Shown: positions 6,923 through 12,574 of the stretch, piece by piece
Layout of the letters: every line of letters starts with the position of its first letter
Position numbering within the stretch: the stretch's first letter is position 1
NCBI GenBank assembly: GCA_944377765.1
Contig: CALWFX010000019.1
Location: forward strand, 1 to 15,354
Direction of reading: 5' to 3'
DNA length: 15,354 nt
Origin: an uncultured Clostridia bacterium
GTDB taxonomy: Bacteria > Bacillota > Clostridia > Christensenellales > UBA1242
Position numbers and translations under genes: made by a program
Notes under the pieces: generated by a model
Databases searched by the model: none
Seen by the model: the letters and a program-made list of their open reading frames with translations, nothing else
Told to the model about the DNA's origin: nothing

Positions 6923-8596
6923 ATGGAAAAATATGGAATTATTGAAACATTTAAAATTATTTGGAGATGTTCAAATAAACAAGAAAAATTTTATTTAATA
7001 AGTTTGTTTATATTAAACCTAATAAGAACTATTAGCCCATTGATACCTCCACTTATTTTATCTTGTATTGTTGCAAAAATTTCAAATGAAAATGCTTTTT
7101 TTCTATTTTTTACATTTCCAAACAGTATGTCAACTTTGGAAGTTATTTTAATATGTTTTTCAATCTATACAGCTATTCTTTTTTTGGAAAGTTCTATACG
7201 AGCATTAATTAAACTTTACGCAGCAAAAATGACTGCAAAAATTAATACTTATGCACTGAGTTTAATTTTAGAACCTAGAAAAAACACAAAATTGAAATTA
7301 ACAGATGGCGAAGTAAACTATATTATAAAAAATGCAAGTGAAAATGTATCAATGTTTATTGAAACCTTTTTAATTAAATTTATGGTCCCAATATTAAGTG
7401 CTATAATTGCAATAATTTATATTTCAGCAATAAACCTAATAACACTACCAATATTATTATTAACACTTATACTACTTGGTGCTTGCGTTATTTTTAGAAT
7501 GATTCAAGATAAGAAAATATACAAAAATATAGAAAAAATAAATGGTAAAATAAGCAATAATTCTTTGAACGTAATTGAAAATTTACCTATAATTAATTAC
7601 ATAAAAACAAGAAACCATGAAATAGATATAAGCAAAAATTTGAACAATATTTACTTTAAAAACGAAAAAAGAAGAATAACAACATATATTATTTACTGGG
7701 CAATGGTTTATTTAATTGAACTTGCATGTATTATAAGTGTATTTTTCGTTGTTTTAAAAATTAATATGCCTATTGCAGAATTAGTCAGCCTAACAATAAT
7801 TTTAATAACATATTTGTTAAAAATATTTGACTCTTACACAAACCTTGGTTTTGCACTTGGCAACTTGCAACAACAAGCAATTAAAGTTTGTAGATTAAAC
7901 AAAATTATAGTTACAAAAGAAGAAAAAATTAAGTTTTCAGATGAATATAACTTACCAAATAACATTCAAATTTCCAAACTTACAATCAAAAATCTTCTTT
8001 TAAAAATAGGAGACCTAAATAAACCAAACATTCAATTTACTGCTTACAAAAACCAAATAAATTGCATAATTGGGAAAAGTGGTTCTGGAAAATCTACAAT
8101 TATCAACTATCTTTTAGGATTAAAAGAATATCAAAATGGTGAGATTATTGTAAATGACAAGTATGAAGTTCCTTCTCTCTTTTTTGAAAACAAGAGAATT
8201 TCAGTGACATTACAAGATAATGCCTTTTTTGACAGAACTGTTGTTGAAAACATAATGTATCCAGAATTGGAATTAAATAAAAGAACTGAAAAATTAATAA
8301 AGTACTTTAACATTCAAGACTTAATAAAAAGAAATTTTTATTACGAATTAAATAAAACTGACCCTTCATTTAAAACATCTTTTTCTGGCGGAGAAAAACG
8401 AAGAATAAATTTGATAAAGTGCCTATCAAAAAAAGCAGAAGTTTATATTTTTGATGAGCCAACCAATGATTTAGACAGCAAAAATATAGCTAAATTTATA
8501 AAATTAATTGAAAAATTAAAATTTAAAGCTTTAATAATAATTATTTCACATGATAAAAGAATTATAGATATTTCAGAAAATATAATTAAAATTTAA
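6923..8596 (+). CDS. ABC transporter, fused membrane and ATPase domains (exporter type)
   Basis: This 557-residue protein joins an N-terminal membrane domain of about six hydrophobic segments (roughly residues 22-310) to a C-terminal nucleotide-binding domain, the layout of a half-transporter exporter that works as a dimer. The ATPase motifs are Walker A GKSGSGKS (384-391), Q-loop Gln431 (VTLQDNAFF), signature FSGGEKRR (487-494), Walker B VYIFDEPT (507-514), D-loop NDLDS and switch His543 (ISHDK). All catalytic residues are present. The substrate cannot be read from the sequence. The ATG at 6923 is preferred because MEKYGIIETFKIIWR is a typical exporter N-terminus; a TTG at 6884 would add 13 residues but sits on the likely -35 box. 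No Shine-Dalgarno site is seen. The gene is distinctly AT-rich (sampled lines 22-25% GC) and ends facing recA. A half-transporter usually homodimerises or pairs with a second gene; no partner is visible here. Confidence 0.85.
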   Translation: MEKYGIIETFKIIWRCSNKQEKFYLISLFILNLIRTISPLIPPLILSCIVAKISNENAFFLFFTFPNSMSTLEVILICFSIYTAILFLESSIRALIKLYAAKMTAKINTYALSLILEPRKNTKLKLTDGEVNYIIKNASENVSMFIETFLIKFMVPILSAIIAIIYISAINLITLPILLLTLILLGACVIFRMIQDKKIYKNIEKINGKISNNSLNVIENLPIINYIKTRNHEIDISKNLNNIYFKNEKRRITTYIIYWAMVYLIELACIISVFFVVLKINMPIAELVSLTIILITYLLKIFDSYTNLGFALGNLQQQAIKVCRLNKIIVTKEEKIKFSDEYNLPNNIQISKLTIKNLLLKIGDLNKPNIQFTAYKNQINCIIGKSGSGKSTIINYLLGLKEYQNGEIIVNDKYEVPSLFFENKRISVTLQDNAFFDRTVVENIMYPELELNKRTEKLIKYFNIQDLIKRNFYYELNKTDPSFKTSFSGGEKRRINLIKCLSKKAEVYIFDEPTNDLDSKNIAKFIKLIEKLKFKALIIIISHDKRIIDISENIIKI

Positions 8597-8698
8597 CTTT
8601 CTACCTATGCTATCTAAAAGTTTAATAATTTACCTAAATATGATGACTTCTAGAGTAAAAAAGTAAAACAATTAGTAAATAAATAAAAGAAGATAAAA

Positions 8699-8729
8699 AA
8701 TAAAGATGCTCAAAATAAGCATCTTTATT
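8699..8729 (-). terminator. Intrinsic terminator of recA, containing the recA stop codon
   Basis: A 12-bp perfect inverted repeat pairs AATAAAGATGCT (8699-8710) with AGCATCTTTATT (8718-8729) around a 7-base loop. On the minus strand it is followed by a T-run (8695-8700 read as TTTTTT, then ATC). The recA TAA (8725-8727) is part of the stem. On the plus strand the following sequence is only moderately T-rich, so it may also serve the convergent ABC transporter gene, less efficiently. Confidence 0.85.
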
Positions 8730-9777
8730 CTTCTTCAACTGTTGCATCATCTGATGCCATGTTTGGAACATCTTCTGGTTTTTCCATTGTCATTTCTTTA
8801 ACTTTTGCTTCAATTTCATTCATAAGGTCAGGGTTTTTCTCAAGGGTTGCCTTAGTATTTTCCTTGCCTTGACCAATCTTTTCGTCATTATAAGAGAACC
8901 AAGCCCCTGATTTTTTAATGATGCCAAGAAGAAGTGCCATATCAACAATACAGCCAGATTTTGAAATTCCTTGACCATACATAATATCAAATTCAGCAGT
9001 TTTAAATGGTGGAGCAAGTTTGTTTTTAACAACTTTAACTCTTGTTTTGTTTCCAATTATGTTTGTGCCATCTTTAATTACATCAACTTTTCTTACATCC
9101 AAACGAATGCTTGCATAAAACTTAAGTGCCTTACCACCTGTTGTTGTTTCTGGAGAACCAAACATAACTCCAACCTTTTCACGAAGTTGATTGATGAAAA
9201 TAACAGTCGTGTTACTTTTACTTGTAACAGAAGTAAGTTTTCTTAACGCTTGGCTCATCATTCTTGCTTGAAGCCCAACATGGTTATCGCCCATTTCTCC
9301 ATCAATTTCTGCCTTTGGAGTTAGAGCTGCAACCGAGTCAACAACAATAACAGCAAATGTTCCAGAACGAACAAGAATATCGCAAATATTAAGAGCCTGT
9401 TCGCCATTATCAGGTTGTGAAACATAAAGTTCACTTGTGTTTACACCTAATTTTTCAGCATAAACAGGATCAAGGGCATGCTCAGCATCAATAAATGCAC
9501 ATGTTCCGCCAAGTTTTTGTGCTTCAGCAATGATATGAAGAGAAACAGTTGTTTTACCAGAAGATTCTGGTCCATAAATTTCAACAATTCTTCCGCGTGG
9601 AATTCCACCAATACCAAGGGCAACATCAAGTGTTAAGCATCCTGTTGGAATAACTTCCACTTTTTGATATGCCTGTTTACCCAATTTCATGATAGCCCCC
9701 TTACCAAATTGTTTTTCAATTTGAAGAAGTGCTTGGTCAAGAGATTCTTCTTTTGTTTTAGCCTTATCTTTTTCCAT
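8725..9777 (-). CDS. recA: Recombinase RecA
   Basis: RecA forms filaments on single-stranded DNA, pairs homologous strands and stimulates LexA self-cleavage in the SOS response. At 350 residues it has normal length. Walker A is GPESSGKTT (69-77), the catalytic Glu lies in DAEHALDP (Glu99), and Walker B is VIVVD (143-147). The DNA-binding loops L1 (EIDGEMGDNHVGLQARMMSQ) and L2 (INQLREKVGVMFGSPETTTGG) are well conserved, and the C-terminus is acidic (VEEE) as usual. The ATG at 9777 has AAGGGAG (9784-9790) at a 6-base spacing. The gene has its own promoter and its terminator overlaps the stop, so it is probably monocistronic. The commonly adjacent cinA gene is not beside it here. Confidence 0.99.
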   Translation of the reverse strand: MEKDKAKTKEESLDQALLQIEKQFGKGAIMKLGKQAYQKVEVIPTGCLTLDVALGIGGIPRGRIVEIYGPESSGKTTVSLHIIAEAQKLGGTCAFIDAEHALDPVYAEKLGVNTSELYVSQPDNGEQALNICDILVRSGTFAVIVVDSVAALTPKAEIDGEMGDNHVGLQARMMSQALRKLTSVTSKSNTTVIFINQLREKVGVMFGSPETTTGGKALKFYASIRLDVRKVDVIKDGTNIIGNKTRVKVVKNKLAPPFKTAEFDIMYGQGISKSGCIVDMALLLGIIKKSGAWFSYNDEKIGQGKENTKATLEKNPDLMNEIEAKVKEMTMEKPEDVPNMASDDATVEEE

Positions 9778-9807
9778 TATATTCTCCCTTAAAGTTATTT
9801 CAGTATT

Positions 9808-9836
9808 ATTATACTTTAATTTAATAAAAATTTCAA
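9808..9836 (-). promoter_or_regulatory. recA promoter
   Basis: TTGAAA (9831-9836) and TATAAT (9808-9813) are separated by 17 bases on the minus strand, giving a start of transcription near 9801 and a leader of about 24 bases that contains the AAGGGAG ribosome-binding site. I see no GAAC-N4-GTTC type LexA box in 9778-9897, so SOS control at this promoter is not evident. Confidence 0.85.
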
Positions 9837-9897
9837 AGCAATTTTATCACAAAACAAAAAATATAACAAGTTTATTGCTTATTAAAATTAATACCAA

Positions 9898-10458
9898 TCA
9901 CTTATCAAAAACAATTTTTTTTATAATCTTGTAACTTTTATCCTTGTTCTTATACTCTTCAATATAATAGACAATTATTGCCACCAAAATAACAATAAAT
10001 TCAATTAAATCTAAGACTGCTGAAGTATAAAATCGGTTAAGAACACAATATAACATAAGCGCCAAGTTAGGAAATAGCATAAACCATTTAACGACAATCA
10101 TTTTTTTCATAATCATTGCAAGGGTAAAAAGTATTGGTGACAACATTGTTATAATGTCCCATGCATTTTTATAGAACACAATACCAATGCATATATAAAT
10201 CAAACAAAATATAATTAAATAATATATTGGAAAAGTTTTGTTTTGCTTTTCATAATACAAAATTAAAATGCATCGAAAAATACTTATAAAGGTGTTGATT
10301 CCTGCAACTAATGATAGCGACACCAAAAAAGCAGCACCATAAAAAACATTGGCAAAAATTTGCAAAAATAAAAACTTATTCTTATTTAAAAAGTAAGAAA
10401 TACAAACCAAAATTAAAGCAATTCCGCCAAAAACTTGCGATACAACAAATTGAATCAT
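9898..10458 (-). CDS. YgjV-family inner-membrane protein
   Basis: This 186-residue protein is almost all hydrophobic, with about six membrane segments (roughly residues 4-22, 31-51, 52-68, 76-96, 100-142 in two spans, and 147-166) and a lysine-rich cytoplasmic tail (170-186). The pattern, an N-terminal SQVFGGIALILVCISYF segment followed by NKNKFLFLQIFANVFYGAAFL, matches the YgjV family of small bacterial membrane proteins, whose function is not established. The start is placed at ATG 10458; a GTG at 10473 would add five residues but overlaps the -10 box. No Shine-Dalgarno site precedes the ATG. It is very AT-rich (one sampled line about 17% GC). It lies between pgsA and recA, where Bacillota often carry cinA. 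Function in this organism is unknown. Confidence 0.75.
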   Translation of the reverse strand: MIQFVVSQVFGGIALILVCISYFLNKNKFLFLQIFANVFYGAAFLVSLSLVAGINTFISIFRCILILYYEKQNKTFPIYYLIIFCLIYICIGIVFYKNAWDIITMLSPILFTLAMIMKKMIVVKWFMLFPNLALMLYCVLNRFYTSAVLDLIEFIVILVAIIVYYIEEYKNKDKSYKIIKKIVFDK

Positions 10459-10463
10459 GCTTA

Positions 10464-10492
10464 ATGATAACACATTAAAAATAATTAAACAA
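10464..10492 (-). promoter_or_regulatory. Extended -10 promoter of the YgjV-family gene
   Basis: On the minus strand TTGTTT (10487-10492) and TGTTATCAT (extended TG-N-TATCAT, hexamer 10464-10469) are spaced by 17 bases. The predicted transcription start is at about 10457-10459, which coincides with the ATG at 10458, so the mRNA would be leaderless. Confidence 0.6.
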
Positions 10493-10507
10493 CAAAATTA
10501 TAAAAAT

Positions 10508-10530
10508 AAAAAATGGACAAGCCATTTTTT
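10508..10530 (-). terminator. Intrinsic terminator of the rimO-pgsA operon
   Basis: AAAAAATGG (10508-10516) and CCATTTTTT (10522-10530) form a 9-bp stem with a 5-base loop. On the minus strand it continues into a T-rich run (TTTTTTATTTTTATAATTTT). It begins directly at the pgsA stop codon (10530-10532). The stem is A/T-rich with only two G-C pairs, so it relies on the long U-tract. Confidence 0.75.
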
Positions 10531-11180
10531 TATTTATTTTCTTCTTCAACTTTCTTTTCATCTTTAAAAACATGTTTGTTTTTAATAAGATAATTGCAAG
10601 CGGAAACTATTGTTAAAATAAGAGTTATAGCCAAAAGGACATAGCCTATTAAACTTAAAACTGTGTTTGCAACACCTGCAATCGCATAATAAAATTCTTC
10701 AACAATAAACGCATAGAAGAAATAGTAAATTAAGGTTATAAACTGAAATGTTGCTTTAACTTTCCCAAACATATCAGCATTAAGAACAACACCTTTTGAA
10801 GCGGCAAGAGAGCGAAGTGCCATAATAACAAGTTCTCTTGCAATGATTATGATTGCTACAACAATTCCAACATAGTCAGGCATAATGATTGGAAGAGCGG
10901 TTTCGCCACCACCATTTGCAGTGATTGGATATGCAACAAGCACCAAAAGCCCACTCATCACCAAAAGTTTGTCTGCAACTGTGTCAAAGAAAGAGCCAAG
11001 AGTTGTGCAAAGATTTCTTTTTCTTGCAATATGACCATCAACAAAGTCGGTTAAACAAGCCACAATAAACACAAGAGTGGCAACCAACTTTCCATAAGGA
11101 ATGAAATCGGCAAGATAAAAGAAAATAAAAACTGGAATTAAACATAATCTACATAAAGTTATTCTATTTGGAAGATTCAT
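10530..11180 (-). CDS. pgsA: CDP-diacylglycerol--glycerol-3-phosphate 3-phosphatidyltransferase
   Basis: PgsA makes phosphatidylglycerophosphate from CDP-diacylglycerol and glycerol-3-phosphate, the committed step to phosphatidylglycerol and cardiolipin, in the cytoplasmic membrane. The 216-residue protein contains the complete CDP-alcohol phosphatidyltransferase motif: Asp45, Asp48-Gly49, Ala52-Arg53, Gly62, Asp66 and Asp70. Several membrane segments surround it, and the N-terminal MNLPNRITLCRLCLIP is typical of the family. The start at 11180 (not an upstream ATG at 11210) is supported by AAAGGAG (11187-11193) with a 6-base spacer. The gene overlaps the end of rimO by 17 bases, so the two are translationally coupled. 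A glycine-rich loop (NGGGETALP, 89-97) between membrane segments is slightly longer than I expect for the family. The tail is charged (KDEKKVEEENK). Confidence 0.95.
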   Translation of the reverse strand: MNLPNRITLCRLCLIPVFIFFYLADFIPYGKLVATLVFIVACLTDFVDGHIARKRNLCTTLGSFFDTVADKLLVMSGLLVLVAYPITANGGGETALPIIMPDYVGIVVAIIIIARELVIMALRSLAASKGVVLNADMFGKVKATFQFITLIYYFFYAFIVEEFYYAIAGVANTVLSLIGYVLLAITLILTIVSACNYLIKNKHVFKDEKKVEEENK

Positions 11181-12495
11181 AAACTTCTCCTTTAAAATTC
11201 GAACCATCAAAAGATGTAAATTTAACCATCACAAAGTCGCCTGCTTTGATATTACCATTATCCACAATTTGCACACCAAAGTCAACTGTTGGAGAGAAAA
11301 ATTCGGTGTGCCCAACAAAATTTCCTGTCGATTCATCAAAATAATCGATTAATGTTTTATATGATTGCCCCAACATTTTCAAAGCGTTCATATATGAAAT
11401 TTTATTTTGCAAATTTTGAATTTTCTTCAAGCGTCTTTTTTTAGTAAATTCACTTTTTTGCTTGTCCATATAATAACTTGCGGTGTTTTCTTCTCTATAA
11501 TATGGGAAAAAGCCTGCATAATCAAACTTAAATTCTTTCAAAAAGTTACAAAGTTTCTTAAATTTTGCTTTTGTCTCTCCAGGATAACCAATAATAAAAG
11601 TTGAACGAATATAAATATCTTTATAACTATTTCTAATAAGTGCAACAAGTTCTCGTGTTTTTTCTTCATCAAGTCTTCGTCGCATACTCATCAAAATTTC
11701 ATTATCTATATGTTGAAGTGGAATGTCAACATACTTACACATCTTGTTTTCCTTTTCAATAAAATCTAAAAGTTCTTTTGTCGTTTTTTCTGGATATATA
11801 TAATGAAGCCTTATCCATTCAATTCCCTTAATCTTAACAAGTTTTTTCAAAAGGTCGATAAGTCTATTTTCGCCATATAAATCTTCACCATACCTTGAAA
11901 CATCTTGAGCAACCAAAATAAGTTCCTTAACACCGCTATCGGCAATAAATTTTGCTTCATCAATTAAATCTTCCATAGGATAACTTTTATATCCACCCCT
12001 AATCCTAGGAATAGTGCAAAAAGAACAACCATTACTGCAACCATCAGCAATTTTTAGGTATGCATAAGAGCCTCGACTTGTAAAAATTCTGCCCTTTTCA
12101 CTTTTTATTTTGCTGTTTTTAACACTGTATAAATTTTCTATAATTTCACAAATTCTGTCATTATCTTCTAAAGTCAAAAAAGCATCAACTTCTTTGATTT
12201 CCTTTTCAAGTTCTTTTTTATATCTTTGTGGCAAGCAACCTGTTACCAAAACTTTTTCCACTTTTTTATTATTTTTAAGTAAACAAACTTCAAAAATATT
12301 TTCTAGAGCTTCCTTTTTTGCTGGCGTGATAAAAGCACAGGTGTTGACAATAACTATATCGGCGTCATTGACGCTATCAACAATTTTGAAACCATAATTT
12401 TTAAGTTTATATAACATTTTTTCAAGGTCAACACGGTTTTTATCACAACCAAGTGATATTGCCGAAACCTTTTTATCTTTCAAATTTGTTTCCAT
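11164..12495 (-). CDS. rimO: Ribosomal protein S12 methylthiotransferase RimO
   Basis: RimO is the radical-SAM enzyme that methylthiolates the conserved aspartate of ribosomal protein S12, a paralogue of MiaB. At 443 residues it is full length. The N-terminal cluster cysteines are Cys17 (SLGCDKNRVD), Cys53 (NTCAF) and Cys87 (VTGCLPQRY). The radical-SAM motif is CSNGCSFC (Cys153, Cys157, Cys160), followed by TIPRIRGGYKS. The SLGCDKNRVD and VTGCLPQRY signatures separate it from MiaB. A TRAM domain occupies about residues 374-443. The RSAM loop carries SYPMEDL where the family commonly has SRP, a small deviation. The ATG at 12495 has AAGAAGGAA (12501-12509) upstream. It has its own promoter and is co-transcribed with pgsA, overlapping it by 17 bases; the stop is TAG. 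Confidence 0.96.
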   Translation of the reverse strand: METNLKDKKVSAISLGCDKNRVDLEKMLYKLKNYGFKIVDSVNDADIVIVNTCAFITPAKKEALENIFEVCLLKNNKKVEKVLVTGCLPQRYKKELEKEIKEVDAFLTLEDNDRICEIIENLYSVKNSKIKSEKGRIFTSRGSYAYLKIADGCSNGCSFCTIPRIRGGYKSYPMEDLIDEAKFIADSGVKELILVAQDVSRYGEDLYGENRLIDLLKKLVKIKGIEWIRLHYIYPEKTTKELLDFIEKENKMCKYVDIPLQHIDNEILMSMRRRLDEEKTRELVALIRNSYKDIYIRSTFIIGYPGETKAKFKKLCNFLKEFKFDYAGFFPYYREENTASYYMDKQKSEFTKKRRLKKIQNLQNKISYMNALKMLGQSYKTLIDYFDESTGNFVGHTEFFSPTVDFGVQIVDNGNIKAGDFVMVKFTSFDGSNFKGEVYESSK

Positions 12496-12527
12496 AAATA
12501 TTCCTTCTTTTTGTATAAACTTTTTCT

Positions 12528-12556
12528 AATATATAATTTAAACACAGAATTGTCAA
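12528..12556 (-). promoter_or_regulatory. Promoter of the rimO-pgsA operon
   Basis: A consensus TTGACA (12551-12556) and TATATT (12528-12533) are separated by 17 bases on the minus strand. The start of transcription would be near 12521, giving a leader of about 26 bases that holds the AAGAAGGAA ribosome-binding site. The -35 box overlaps one arm of an 8-bp inverted repeat. Confidence 0.8.
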
Positions 12557-12574
12557 TATGAACTAATCATATTG
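12554..12574. repeat. Perfect 8-bp inverted repeat across the ftsK stop codon and the rimO -35 box
   Basis: CAATATGA (12554-12561) and TCATATTG (12567-12574) are separated by 5 bases (ACTAA), which include the ftsK TAG. No T-run follows on the minus strand, so it does not look like an intrinsic terminator. It could be a protein-binding site at the rimO promoter or a 3'-end RNA hairpin of ftsK; it could also be chance in AT-rich DNA. Confidence 0.5.

Noticed and set aside
8597..8698. Small gene or RNA in the gap between the ABC transporter and recA
   Set aside because: AT-rich with many stops in all frames; nothing but the recA terminator at its edge.
8971..9246. Plus-strand open frame opposite recA
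   Set aside because: Antisense shadow of recA with no domain-like features or ribosome-binding site.
9840..9897. Possible terminator hairpin after the YgjV-family gene
   Set aside because: There are T-runs but no stem longer than a few bases could be drawn.
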